64,000 nt of DNA from Glaciecola sp947496235 (GTDB lineage: Bacteria > Pseudomonadota > Gammaproteobacteria > Enterobacterales > Alteromonadaceae). The stretch covers positions 496,001 to 560,000 of the forward strand of contig NZ_JBLWFH010000001.1 of assembly GCF_050306235.1 (NCBI RefSeq), written 5' to 3'. The position numbers and the translations under genes were made by a program. The notes below the pieces were generated by a model that worked only from the letters and a program-made list of their open reading frames with translations, searched no databases and was not told where the DNA came from. Below, one piece after another: positions 44,572 through 54,416 of the stretch (position 1 is its first letter; each line of letters opens with the position of its first letter).

Positions 44572-47304
44572 TCAGCGCTCCTGCTTGCGTAACAAAACAG
44601 TGGCAAGCCACAGTGTAATTGGTATAGAAATAGCTATGGCAAACACAGCAAAATCAAGGGTTTCAAAACCTAAACCTTTGCTAAATATTCCCCTGCTAGC
44701 GGTTAAAAAATAACTAATAGGGTGAAGCTCTCCTATTACGCGCCCCGCCCCTTCTAATGCAGAAACCGGTGTTATCATGCCCGCAAACTGTACGGCAGGT
44801 ACCATAGTGCCAATAGTAGTAAGCAAAATAGCGGCAATTTGACTATTAGTAAAAACCGATGCCAACAAACCAAAGCTAGTGGAAAAAGTAACGAATAACA
44901 ACGTTATAAGGCATAGCACTATCACATCCCCCTTCAGTGGGATGTTGAATAGCCACACCGCCATTGCAACCAACAGCAAGAAGCTAACAAACGAGGTAGC
45001 GATATAAGGAAGTTGCTTACCCAACAAAAACTCTATGCGTGTAACTGGCGTAACATATAAGTTGATTATCGAACCCAACTCTTTCTCGCGCACCACCGCC
45101 AACGACGTTAAAAGCGCAGGTATCATCAACAACAACATGGGCATTACCGCAGGTACAATGGCCACCAAGCTGCGAACATCTGGGTTATACAAATAGCGTG
45201 ACTCAACATTAATACTGCTGGTCGACTGCACTTGGCTAGCTTGTGAGGCTTGCTGCAAAAGCCATTTCAGGTGAATACCTGTTACATAACCCTGTATAGT
45301 TTCGGCCCTTGAGGGCATAGACCCATCAATCCATGCCCCTATTTCCACTTGTTCGCCTTTATGCAGTTTTTGGCTAAATTCGGGGGGAATTTCCACAGCC
45401 AATGAAAGCTCTCCGCTTTTCATTCTCCTGTCCATATCGGCATAGCTGGTAATGACTGGCTGTTCATTGAAATAGCGCGAGCCTGATAAAGCACTGCGAT
45501 AGTTAAGACTAGTGGAAGTTTGATCGCGATCGAATACCGCATAGCTTAAGTCATCAACGTCCATAGTAATGCCATAGCCAATAACTACCATTAACACCAT
45601 GCTGCCTAAGAACGACATGGTTAAGCGAATGGGGTCGCGGATAAGCTCAAGGGTTTCACGCGAGGCATAGCTTAACAATCGCCGTAAGCCTTTTGCACGT
45701 TTATTCGGTGGCGTGGCTTTATCTGCGCTAACACCTTCTGGTGCACTTTGCTCAGTGTTTTGTGTTTGGTTCTCAGGTGTTTGCGCTTCAACTAAATAAT
45801 CGATAAACGCTTGCTCTAACGTATCGGCAGATTTAGACGCTTTTATGGCTTGCGGTGTATCGGTTACCAGCACTTCGCCTGCATGCATTAGGGAAATTCT
45901 ATCGCAGCGTACTGCCTCGTTCATAAAGTGTGTAGAAATAAAAATGGTTACGCCGTCTTTTCGCGCCAGAGAAATAAGCAACTGCCAAAAGTTATCTCGG
46001 GCAACTGGATCGACGCCAGAAGTGGGTTCATCGAGTATTAACACTTCAGGTCTATGCACCATGGCCACGGCCAAAGACAGACGCTGGCGAATACCTAAAG
46101 GAAGGTCGTTAGGCAAGCTGTGCTGGTGATGACTTAATGCAAAGCGGTTAAGCATTTCGTCAACGCGCGAATTTAATACGTTGCTTGCTACTTTGAAGAG
46201 CTTGGCATGAAGCGTAAGGTTTTGCCGAACGGTTAATTCGGTATACAAAGAAAAGCTTTGCGACATATAACCTACGCGGTAGCGGGTGTTAATATCGTTA
46301 GCAACAAGAGGGCTGCCCAGCAACCACGCCTCGCCAGAGGTTTGCGGCAGCAGGCCAGTAAGCATTTTCATGGTGGTAGACTTACCACAGCCATTCGACC
46401 CTAAAAACCCGAAAATCTCTCCTTTACCAATCGTGAAGCTAACGTTATTAACTGCCGTAAAATCGCCAAACTTCATAGTAAGGTTTTTAGCTTCAATCGC
46501 GGTTTGCATATGCTCACTAGCCTTATAAGGCTGCACAACTACGCTGCGATGTTCATGCTTTGCGTCTGCCGGCAAAAGCGCAATAAATGCCGCTTCTAAA
46601 TTGCTGGTTTGTGTTTCACTAAGCAGTGACTTCGGTGAGCCGCTCGCCAGTATCTCACCTGCATTTAACGCTATTAGATGATCGAACTGTTGGGCTTCAT
46701 CCATATAGGCAGTCGCTACCAATACGGTAATATTTGGCTGGGTTTTGCGAATGTCTTTAATAAGCGACCAAAATTGACTTCGGGCAAGGGGGTCTACCCC
46801 TGTAGTGGGTTCGTCTAGAATAAGCAGGCGGGGATCGTGTATTAAGGCACAGCATAACCCCAGTTTTTGCTTCATACCACCCGACAACTTGCCGGCTGGG
46901 CGCGATAAAAATGGATAAAGTCCGGTTCGTTTGGTAAGGATATCTATTCGTGCACGACGCTGAGCACGATTGTGCCCAAAAAGTTTGGCAAAAAACTGTA
47001 AGTTTTCTTCTACAGACAGCGTGGGATATAAGTTTTTGCCTAAGCCTTGTGGCATGTATGCAATATCAGAACATATCGCGGCGCGGTGTTTTTCATCACG
47101 CATATCGCCACCAAGAACCTGCAACTGCCCCTTTTGCATAACTCGCTCACCAGCAATAAGCGACAGCAACGTAGATTTGCCCACGCCATCAGGGCCAATT
47201 ACGCCTACCGTTAGGCCCGCGGGAATAGAAAGCGCAAGATTGTGAATAGCTGTGGTGCTTTTGTAGCGAACCGTTAGCGAATTGCATTCAATAATGTTGC
47301 CCAT
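44572..47304 (-). CDS. rbbA: RbbA-like ABC transporter: two ATPase domains fused to a permease
   Basis: 910-residue fusion. ATPase 1 has Walker A GPDGVGKST, signature LSGGMKQKLG and Walker B LLILDEPTTGVDP; ATPase 2 has GSNGCGKSTT, a weaker signature LPLGIRQRLSLA and VLILDEPTSGVDP. Residues from about 540 form an ABC-2 permease with VVREKELGSIINLYVTPVTRIEFLLGKQLPY. Length and architecture match E. coli RbbA, reported as ribosome-associated, but the genetic context points to an exporter. It shares a base with the upstream HlyD gene's stop region, so the three genes form one operon. Confidence 0.88.
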   Translation of the reverse strand: MGNIIECNSLTVRYKSTTAIHNLALSIPAGLTVGVIGPDGVGKSTLLSLIAGERVMQKGQLQVLGGDMRDEKHRAAICSDIAYMPQGLGKNLYPTLSVEENLQFFAKLFGHNRAQRRARIDILTKRTGLYPFLSRPAGKLSGGMKQKLGLCCALIHDPRLLILDEPTTGVDPLARSQFWSLIKDIRKTQPNITVLVATAYMDEAQQFDHLIALNAGEILASGSPKSLLSETQTSNLEAAFIALLPADAKHEHRSVVVQPYKASEHMQTAIEAKNLTMKFGDFTAVNNVSFTIGKGEIFGFLGSNGCGKSTTMKMLTGLLPQTSGEAWLLGSPLVANDINTRYRVGYMSQSFSLYTELTVRQNLTLHAKLFKVASNVLNSRVDEMLNRFALSHHQHSLPNDLPLGIRQRLSLAVAMVHRPEVLILDEPTSGVDPVARDNFWQLLISLARKDGVTIFISTHFMNEAVRCDRISLMHAGEVLVTDTPQAIKASKSADTLEQAFIDYLVEAQTPENQTQNTEQSAPEGVSADKATPPNKRAKGLRRLLSYASRETLELIRDPIRLTMSFLGSMVLMVVIGYGITMDVDDLSYAVFDRDQTSTSLNYRSALSGSRYFNEQPVITSYADMDRRMKSGELSLAVEIPPEFSQKLHKGEQVEIGAWIDGSMPSRAETIQGYVTGIHLKWLLQQASQASQVQSTSSINVESRYLYNPDVRSLVAIVPAVMPMLLLMIPALLTSLAVVREKELGSIINLYVTPVTRIEFLLGKQLPYIATSFVSFLLLVAMAVWLFNIPLKGDVIVLCLITLLFVTFSTSFGLLASVFTNSQIAAILLTTIGTMVPAVQFAGMITPVSALEGAGRVIGELHPISYFLTASRGIFSKGLGFETLDFAVFAIAISIPITLWLATVLLRKQER

Positions 47305-48383
47305 TAGTCGACAAGCTCAGGTAGGTCGCTAGGCCATTCAGCGGTATCGTTTAGCTTTACCCATACTTCACCCGGCAACCCTGTTTTCACTTTTTCAATG
47401 TGCTGCTTTAATAAGTTTTCAGGAATTTGCGCTTTAACCCTGAACATAAGTTTTTCTCGCTCACTTTGGGTTTCAACCGACTTAGGAGTAAATTGCGCTA
47501 CGTCGGCAACGTAAGAAATGGTGGCCGGAATAGCGATGTCGGGCGCGGCATCTAGCACAATAAGTGCTTCACCGCCCATAGTAAGCTTGCCCACCTGCGA
47601 AGCAGGCAAAAAGAATGTCATGTATACGTTTGTTAGGTCGACCAAACTAAGTACACGCCCACCTGCACTAACAACTTCGCCAGGCTCCACTACGCGGTAT
47701 TGAATACGCCCATTACGTGGTGCTTTTAACACCATATCGTTAATTTCAGATTGGATTTGCGCAATAGTGGCATTGGCAGCGCTGACCGCTGCTTGTGCCG
47801 AGTAGTATTGCGCGCGCGAAGCTTCAATGGTGGCGTCAGCCGCTGTCAAACGAGCCTTAGCTGCATTTACCGCCGCCTTTGCGCTTTCAACATTGGTAAG
47901 GTTATCTTCTGCCAATTGTTTAGACACGGCGCCTGTTTTTGCCAATTCATTAGTACGGGCAGCATGAGCTTCAGCTGCTTTTAGCTCGGCTTTAGTTTGC
48001 AGCAGCGCGGCTTCAAGCGCTGACTTTTCACTTTGGCGCTGTGCAACAGCCATATTTGCAGCTTCTACCGCACTTTTGGCTTGCTGGTGCTGTGCCTTGG
48101 CCTGCTGAAGCTGGCTATTAATGGTGGTGGTATCAAGTTTGGCGACCACATCGCCCGCCGTTACTCTGTCTCCTTCGCTGACATAAATTTCTTCTACACG
48201 CCCTGCTACTTTTGCAGAAATGCCAATTTCAGTAGCTTCAATGCGGCCATTCCCTGACACCACATCGACATTTTCAGGGCCACTGAAAACAGTACTAAAA
48301 ACCACAATTAAAAACACAACGAACATAATGGATAGAATAAACGGCGTTTTTTTCACAGTGACGCTCCTTGCGTTCCATAACAA
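47304..48383 (-). CDS. yhiI: HlyD/YhiI-like membrane-fusion protein
   Basis: 359-residue periplasmic adaptor. One N-terminal helix (FILSIMFVVFLIVVFSTVF), a biotinyl-lipoyl half (GRIEATEIGISAKVAGRVEEIYVSEGDRV), a long coiled coil of QAKAQHQQAKSAVEAA type, the second half APRNGRIQYRVVEPGEVVSAG, and a beta-barrel. It links the inner-membrane ABC transporter to an outer-membrane channel that is not encoded here. First gene of the operon; an operator-like inverted repeat lies about 55 bases upstream. Confidence 0.87.
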   Translation of the reverse strand: MLWNARSVTVKKTPFILSIMFVVFLIVVFSTVFSGPENVDVVSGNGRIEATEIGISAKVAGRVEEIYVSEGDRVTAGDVVAKLDTTTINSQLQQAKAQHQQAKSAVEAANMAVAQRQSEKSALEAALLQTKAELKAAEAHAARTNELAKTGAVSKQLAEDNLTNVESAKAAVNAAKARLTAADATIEASRAQYYSAQAAVSAANATIAQIQSEINDMVLKAPRNGRIQYRVVEPGEVVSAGGRVLSLVDLTNVYMTFFLPASQVGKLTMGGEALIVLDAAPDIAIPATISYVADVAQFTPKSVETQSEREKLMFRVKAQIPENLLKQHIEKVKTGLPGEVWVKLNDTAEWPSDLPELVD

Positions 48384-48968
48384 CAGTAAAGATTTATAGT
48401 GCTAATATTGATTAAAATACACTATTGATGATTAGAATACACTGTTCAGTGTTCTTTTTGTCACATGTTACGAGGAAACATACTCATTTTATATTAGACG
48501 AAATTTAAAGCTGTTAAATTTTTAAATGTATAGTATCCATGTTATTTGGATTGAAGTATCTTGTTTTTTTCGATGGCGAGTCTAAGGGAAATACGCATCC
48601 ATAAAAGCCAGGCTCAAGAATTAACCAATACAATTGCCGTATCGAACGCTCTTAACACAACGAAGCGGCTTCTATTAATCAATCGATGGACAAACCGAAA
48701 CCAAGGCGTCAGTTTAAAGACGAAAGACTGATGGGCTAAATTAAACATTCTTGGCTAGAAAGTTGTTGTGTTGTGGGCATAGAAAGCACAGAAGGTATTA
48801 CAGAGGCAAACCATCAATCGTACCGAATAAAGTGGTAAACGGGGAATTTACTGTAGTAACGCCTAATTGTTATTGACAAATAGATATTATCTTCAGTAAA
48901 CCTAGAATCCGGCATTTACTTGGATGTCATAAACAGAGCATTAATCTGTGACATGGGCAACCAAAATT
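48384..48968. other. Intergenic region before the exporter operon
   Basis: Contains the presumed promoter of the yhiI-rbbA-yhhJ operon (AT-rich, with the inverted repeat at 48439). From about 48540 to 48968 frames are broken in all directions and no gene remnant was recognised. Confidence 0.5.
48439..48452. promoter_or_regulatory. Operator-like inverted repeat upstream of the exporter operon
   Basis: ACACTGTTCAGTGT has 6-bp arms (ACACTG/CAGTGT) around TT. TetR-family repressors often control HlyD-ABC exporter operons, but no regulator gene is adjacent. Confidence 0.5.
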
Positions 48969-49955
48969 GACCAACCCAGTTAAGCTACTTTTTTAAATTT
49001 TTTCATGTCCACATCATATTGATTTGGACTCCTGTAATCAAGATACGAGTGCAGTCGCTCAGGATTATAAAATGTTGTGATGTAACGCAGTATTTCTCGC
49101 GTACATCATAACGAATTTGGTAATGTTTCCAATGCACCAGATCTTGCTTCAAGCTACCGAAGAAACTCTCAACTACACAATTTTCCCAACAATCAACTTT
49201 ACGACTCATGCTGCCAACAAATTGTTGTCCTCAAAGCACGCGTCGATAGTCTGCACTAGCGTATTGGCTGTCGCAATCCGAATGGACAACCAATCCAGCT
49301 TTTGGATTTCGCCGCCATATCGCCATCGTTAGCGCATCACATACCAGTTTTGCTTTCATCCTTGACCCCATACTCCATCCAACGACTTGTATCGAGTACT
49401 GGTCAATAACAACTGCCAAATATAACCAGCCTTCTTGTGTCCAGATATAGTTTATATCCTGCACATAAGCTAGATTGGGTGTCCAGCACATTTTCTAATA
49501 CAGGCAGTGTGTGATTGCTGTTTGTGATAACTTTGTATTTCTTCTTGTAACGGACCTGCACACCTGCCTCTTTCATCAGTCTGTGTGTAAGACGCCTACC
49601 GATAGGGTAGCCCAAACAATTCAGTGCTTTTTGCATTCGTCGGCTGACGTAGCTATGCTCACAGGCTTTCACTATCCTGTGCACCCATTTCTAGCTATTT
49701 CAACTGCGCTTTAAGCTTTCTGCCTGCTCTGGCGTCAGTTTGCCGTTCCCTCAGAATGCTTGGCCGTCATCATCTTGACCCGACGACCAATATTTTGGTG
49801 ACTCACATCCAACATTCAGGCGGCTTCAGAGCACGTTTGACCTTGATCTAGCACCGGGCTCGCAGCATCCAGTTTAAATTCTTTCGTATATTGCTTTCTT
49901 CCGGCCATTTACATTCTCCAGCTAAGACTTCATTATATCCTTAACTAGCCTGGTC
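48969..49955 (-). mobile_element. Decayed IS3-family element
   Basis: The ends TGACCAACCCAGTTAAG (left) and, read inward from the right, TGACCAGGCTAGTTAAG are imperfect inverted repeats. The - strand holds an orfA remnant (MAGRKQYTKEFKLDAASPVLD, broken by several stops) and orfB fragments in different frames: RRMQKALNCLGYPIGRRLTHRLMKEAG, then the DDE parts DINYIWTQEGWLYLAVVID, VVHSDCDSQYAS (usually HSDRGSQY) and DCWENCVVESFFGSLKQDLVHW. At 987 bp it is shorter than usual IS3 elements, so internal sequence is lost. Inactive. Confidence 0.88.
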
Positions 49956-50960
49956 AACTCGATTAAACCACCTCACTATATGTTTGAAACCAGAATGGAT
50001 AACATATAGCTTTATCGGTTTTTGAGGTTAATCGTAGAGCGTTGAGTACGCCAACAACTTGGCATCATTTAGACGGATAAAACTTTCTTCTTTGAGTCGT
50101 TGAAAGAGCGGCGTAAACTCCTGCTCTCGCCCGACATCGAAGAGGAGTGAACAACACCCAAGACGCAGGAGCGGACCAAACACCCGTCTAAGTTATAAGA
50201 AACCGCGCCGTAACAACGAAAAATTGAAGGTGCACGTGTCAACGAAGCACTCAAGTAGTTGGTGGATGGGCATACCTGTCTGTGTGCGGGGTTATCAAGA
50301 ACAACATCGCTCATCAAGTGATTTCCGCGCGATGGGCTTACTCAGAAGCCTGAGTACTCAGAACGTTACGCGTGCGCTAGCCGCCTAAACGCTCTAAATG
50401 AGACGTGTTCGCGGCGTGACGACTACGTGCCTAAAGTATGACTTCAGGTGGAGCTGTATTCTCGAGAGACACAGTGCAATGATCTTGGAGCCTTTTTAAG
50501 GTAACCGGGTAGATTGCACAGAAGTTAGCTCAGACATAGCTTTTATGAACCTAATTGAAAAACATATAGAAGGAAACGGCTTTTCACTTCAAAACGTCAT
50601 TTCACCTCGCTGACATACTGATCGGCAGGCTGAAATCTATATGTGCAACATTACCGTAATTTGAGCGTGAAGAATCTCACTATCCTCTGCTAACGGGCCG
50701 CCGAAAGCATGACCGATGTCGATGAACTCGGCCCTGCTTGCAATCTGGCAATCCATCCGAAAATGGAAAATTTCTTTACGAATCTACCGACGCTTACTGG
50801 AGCATTCGTTATTGGTAAATGAGAGTTAGTGCTGACCTAATCCTTGTCAAACTGAGTGAGTACATAATCTTACATCAGAGACTTATTCACACCTTTCTTA
50901 GAGAAAACATGGATAGCCTTCACCTTGAAGACTGTTCTAAGAATTAGAATAAACACACGC
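49956..50960. other. About 1 kb without a readable gene
   Basis: No frame shows a convincing protein. A + strand start at 50763 reads MENFFTNLPTLTGAFVIGK and then stops, resembling the first helix of a small membrane protein (DoxX-like), and could be a broken gene. On the - strand around 50690-50720 the short FIDIGHAFGGPLAEDSEILH is protein-like but isolated. Probably decayed DNA between the IS3 remnant and the detoxification block. Confidence 0.45.
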
Positions 50961-52130
50961 TCAGCAATAAGTTGTTTTTCCTGAACTCCTGCTTTCAATC
51001 CTCTGGATTCTCCCATATACCCCCAGAGCCAGAATTGTAAAACCGGCCGCAACCATGCTCAGATACTCGCTGCCAAACGTTTGAGATACATGCTTTCCAA
51101 TAGATGCAGAAAGCGAAACCCCCAGATATATAGCTGAAGTATTCAGCCCCAGAACGATGGATGCGCTAGACGGCGCCGCTTTCACTAACTGATGCTGCAG
51201 TGGCACTAGACAGCTCCACGCAATCCCCCCCCAAACGGCAAGCGGCAAAACCGATATGAACGGAGAATAGGTGAGCACTGGCAATAGTAAGAAGTTGAGG
51301 CTCAAAACCATGAGACCGCCAACAATAATTGGTCTCGCACCCCATCGGTCGGTCAGCCTGCCCGCGGTAAAGGTTCCAATAGTAGCTGCAACGCCCCAAG
51401 CCGCCATTAAAAGGGCCAATGTCTCTCCCCTTCCATTAGTGGCGGGCATAAGAATTACACTGGCATAGGTGTGAACGATGTAGGATCCGATCATTAAAAA
51501 CAGTGTCGTTCCCAGCACGCCCAATACAGCCGGTTTCGCCACAGAGGCCAGCAAATCCCCGACCATCCTCTTTGCATCCGGTTTTGGAATGGGGGCCAAT
51601 AGAGTACCAAGCCCGATAGCCGCTGCACCGGCTAGTGCAGCGACAAGCCACATACCCAGCCGCCAGTCACCAAAACTCGTTGAGAGTGCAATTCCCACCG
51701 GCGCTCCAATTGCGGTTGACGCACTCAAGCCGGCTGTAATGATAGCCAATGAACGCCCCCAATGTTCCTGCGCGACTATCGCGGTCGCCGCTGCTCCGGC
51801 AATTGGCATAAACAGTGCCCCGCCCAAGCCTCCCAGCGCACGACCGGCAATCGCCGCTTCCAGATTTGGCGCCAGCGCTGAAACCACATGGCCTACGGCA
51901 AGAATGCTCATGCCCACCACCAGTATTGGCTTATAAGGCAAGTTCACCAACAGAGTTGCTGCGATCGGTAGCATCAGAGCATAAGCGACGGCGAACGCAG
52001 CGATCATACTCGCCGCGTCACCAACACTGATATTAAAACTGGCTGCCATCTCTGGCAGAAGGCCTGCCATAACGAAACTGGCCGTGCCAATGGAAAACAT
52101 TCCTAAAGCCAGGATGAGTAATCTATTCAT
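50961..52130 (-). CDS. MFS exporter, DHA1 family
   Basis: 389-residue 12-helix transporter of the drug:H+ antiporter-1 group (AraJ/YdhP-like): FSIGTASFVMAGLLPEMAASFNISVGDAASM, then RALGGLGGALFMPIAGAAATAIVA (motif C area) and GRLTDRWGARPIIVGG (motif A in the loop between helices 8 and 9). It may export a toxic organic compound, but substrate is unknown. It is about 120 bases downstream of the aldo/keto reductase on the same strand and could be in its transcript. GC content is clearly higher than in the chromosomal part. Confidence 0.85.
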   Translation of the reverse strand: MNRLLILALGMFSIGTASFVMAGLLPEMAASFNISVGDAASMIAAFAVAYALMLPIAATLLVNLPYKPILVVGMSILAVGHVVSALAPNLEAAIAGRALGGLGGALFMPIAGAAATAIVAQEHWGRSLAIITAGLSASTAIGAPVGIALSTSFGDWRLGMWLVAALAGAAAIGLGTLLAPIPKPDAKRMVGDLLASVAKPAVLGVLGTTLFLMIGSYIVHTYASVILMPATNGRGETLALLMAAWGVAATIGTFTAGRLTDRWGARPIIVGGLMVLSLNFLLLPVLTYSPFISVLPLAVWGGIAWSCLVPLQHQLVKAAPSSASIVLGLNTSAIYLGVSLSASIGKHVSQTFGSEYLSMVAAGFTILALGVYGRIQRIESRSSGKTTYC

Positions 52131-52250
52131 TGGTTCTTCAAACGCCTGTTACAAGATATCACTCCGCATTGCAGAGCCATTCGGTTAACGAGAAAGCCCG
52201 TTCAGTCTGCCGCGACCTCTTCATGACGGGTTTTGTTAGGTTTAGGACCA

Positions 52251-53240
52251 TTAAATATTGACGTGCCGCATACCTTCAGACGTATAACGCTCACCGCTTA
52301 CCGCGCCTTTCGGTACAATTTCATCAAGGGCAGAAATCTCTTCCGCTGTCAGCGACAACGATCCTGCACTTATATTTTCGTCGATATAACGCTCAGTACG
52401 TGTACCAGGGATAGGGATCACATGATCGCCCTGTGCCAGAACCCACGCCAAAGCCAACTGTGCTGGTGTACAGCCTTTTGAATCCGCAAATCTGGTCAGT
52501 GCATCAACCACAGACAGATTCTTCTGCAAATTTTCTCCCTGGAACCGTGGTTGAGAGGTACGCCTAAAATCATCGACGACCATGTCGTCAACCGACCGGA
52601 TCTTACCCGTCAAAAAACCCCGACCAAGCGGGCTATATGGAACAAAAGCCACACCCAACTCCTTACAGGTCTGCAACATTCCGTCTTCTGGATCGCGCGT
52701 CCACAGGGAGTATTCCGATTGCACTGCAGCGATAGGATGAATGGCATGCGCTCGGCGCAGGGTCTCAGGGGACACCTCACTCAACCCCAATCCACGAACT
52801 TTGCCTTGCTTGACAAGTTCAGCCATCGCTCCGACCGTTTCTTCGACGGGTACGTCCGGATTTAGACGGTGAGCATAGTAGAGATCGATCGTTTCTATAC
52901 CTAGGCGTTTTAGCGAAGCCTCACAGGCGTTGGCCATGTAAGTCGCGGTATTGTCAATACGACGATCCGCAAGTGGGCCATCGCGTACAATGCCGAACTT
53001 GGTCGCCAGAGTGATCTGCTCTCGGTGTCGGGCAAGAAAGCTACTGAGAAGTTTTTCATTACGGCCAAGACCATAGGTATCTGCTGTATCAAAAAACGTT
53101 ATCCCTTTTTCAAGCGCATACTCCAGCGTTGCAAGCGATTGCGCTTTATCAGCGGGTCCATAGAATTCAGACATTCCCATGCAGCCTAGGCCAATAGCGG
53201 AGACAGAGCCCAGTCCGGCACCTAAATTACGAGATTTCAT
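52251..53240 (-). CDS. Aldo/keto reductase
   Basis: 329-residue NADPH-dependent reductase of aldehydes and ketones, of the YakC/AKR13-like group. The catalytic tetrad is complete: Asp51 and Tyr56 in FFDTADTYG, Lys81 in LATKFG, and His124 in DLYYAHRLNP. The C-terminal cofactor site VIPIPGTRTERYIDENI is present. It lies about 60 bases after the OYE gene stop on the same strand and fits a reductive detoxification role with its neighbours. Confidence 0.9.
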   Translation of the reverse strand: MKSRNLGAGLGSVSAIGLGCMGMSEFYGPADKAQSLATLEYALEKGITFFDTADTYGLGRNEKLLSSFLARHREQITLATKFGIVRDGPLADRRIDNTATYMANACEASLKRLGIETIDLYYAHRLNPDVPVEETVGAMAELVKQGKVRGLGLSEVSPETLRRAHAIHPIAAVQSEYSLWTRDPEDGMLQTCKELGVAFVPYSPLGRGFLTGKIRSVDDMVVDDFRRTSQPRFQGENLQKNLSVVDALTRFADSKGCTPAQLALAWVLAQGDHVIPIPGTRTERYIDENISAGSLSLTAEEISALDEIVPKGAVSGERYTSEGMRHVNI

Positions 53241-53303
53241 AGTCGTTCCCCTCTTTTCTCTTCCAGAAACCTGCCATAAATGGTTTCAACTAGGAGTATT
53301 TAC

Positions 53304-54416
53304 TTACAGGAATGGGTAATCGATATACCCTTCGGCTCCTCCACCATAGGCCGTTTCGACATCAAGCGGATTGAGAGGCGCACCTCGCTCGAGTCGAGTT
53401 ACCAGATCAGGGTTGGCAATATAAGGGCGCCCAAATGCAATCAAATCAGCGGTATTACTACGCCGAGCTAAAAGAGCCAGTTTGCGGTCATAGCCATTGT
53501 TAACCATGTACAGCCCTTTGAAGCGCTGTCGCAAAACATTCAGATCAAATCCGCCTTCAACCGTTCGCGATCCACCTGTCACACCTTCCACAACGTGAAG
53601 ATACGCCAGATCAATATTATTCAGTTGGTCAACAAGCGCTGTGAAAACCGGCTCAGGGTTGCTGTCACTAAGGCCGTTGGCGGTACTGAGCGGAGATATC
53701 CGCAATCCCGTGCGCCCACCATCACAGATCGCAGCAACAGCTCTGGTAACCTCAAGTGTCAGCCGAATACGATTCTCGACCGCCCCACCATAGGCATCAG
53801 TACGCTGATTGGCCCCATCTCGCATAAACTGATCAAGCAGGTAGCCATTTGCAGCGTGAATTTCAACGCCATCAAAACCAGCATCCAGTGCATTGCGGGC
53901 GGCTTGCTCATAATCCGCCACAATCTCCGTCAACTCATCTACCCGCAGCGCTCTAGGCGTCTTTACTGGTTTCTTGCCCTCAGCGGTGAATGCGTCAACA
54001 TTGGGGCGAACTGCAGATGGTGCAACAGGCAACAGGCCACCAAGTTGCAAGTCTGGGTGAGAAACCCTACCAACATGCCATAGCTGAGCGAATATGCGTC
54101 CACCTTTATCATGAACAGCCGAAGTTACAGGACGCCAGCTTTCGATCTGTTCAGTGGTCCAAAGGCCAGGAGTGAAGGCGTAACCCACTGCCTGCGGCGA
54201 AATGTTCAACCCCTCGCTGATGATCAGTCCTGCCGATGCACGCTGCGTGTAATACTCTTGCATCATCGAAGTAGCAATACCTTCAGGCGAGCGCGCCCGC
54301 GTCAGTGGTGCCATAACAATGCGGTTTGTCAGAGCGTAAGGCCCTATTTCAATTGGAGAAAAGAGGTCAGTTTCAGGAACGTTAGTCGTATTGATGTTCG
54401 AGTTAAGAGTTTTCAC
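53304..54416 (-). CDS. Old Yellow Enzyme family ene-reductase (NemA-like), copy 1
   Basis: FMN- and NAD(P)H-dependent reduction of activated C=C bonds, quinones, maleimides or nitro compounds. The 370-residue product has LFSPIEIGPYALTNRIVMAPLTRARS, GRIFAQLWHVGRVSHPDLQ, the substrate-binding His and Asn in VEIHAANGYLLDQF, and YGGAVENR with the catalytic Tyr region. The frame is open to 54554 without family sequence; AAGGAG precedes the GTG at 54416, which gives a normal OYE N-terminus. The start lies inside the end of the cytochrome gene (14-base overlap). Confidence 0.9.
   Translation of the reverse strand: MKTLNSNINTTNVPETDLFSPIEIGPYALTNRIVMAPLTRARSPEGIATSMMQEYYTQRASAGLIISEGLNISPQAVGYAFTPGLWTTEQIESWRPVTSAVHDKGGRIFAQLWHVGRVSHPDLQLGGLLPVAPSAVRPNVDAFTAEGKKPVKTPRALRVDELTEIVADYEQAARNALDAGFDGVEIHAANGYLLDQFMRDGANQRTDAYGGAVENRIRLTLEVTRAVAAICDGGRTGLRISPLSTANGLSDSNPEPVFTALVDQLNNIDLAYLHVVEGVTGGSRTVEGGFDLNVLRQRFKGLYMVNNGYDRKLALLARRSNTADLIAFGRPYIANPDLVTRLERGAPLNPLDVETAYGGGAEGYIDYPFL

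Noticed and set aside
50069..50317. An 82-codon minus-strand frame in the gene-poor kilobase
   Set aside because: Low-complexity, Ser/Arg-rich translation with no family features or ribosome site; it looks like chance in decayed DNA.
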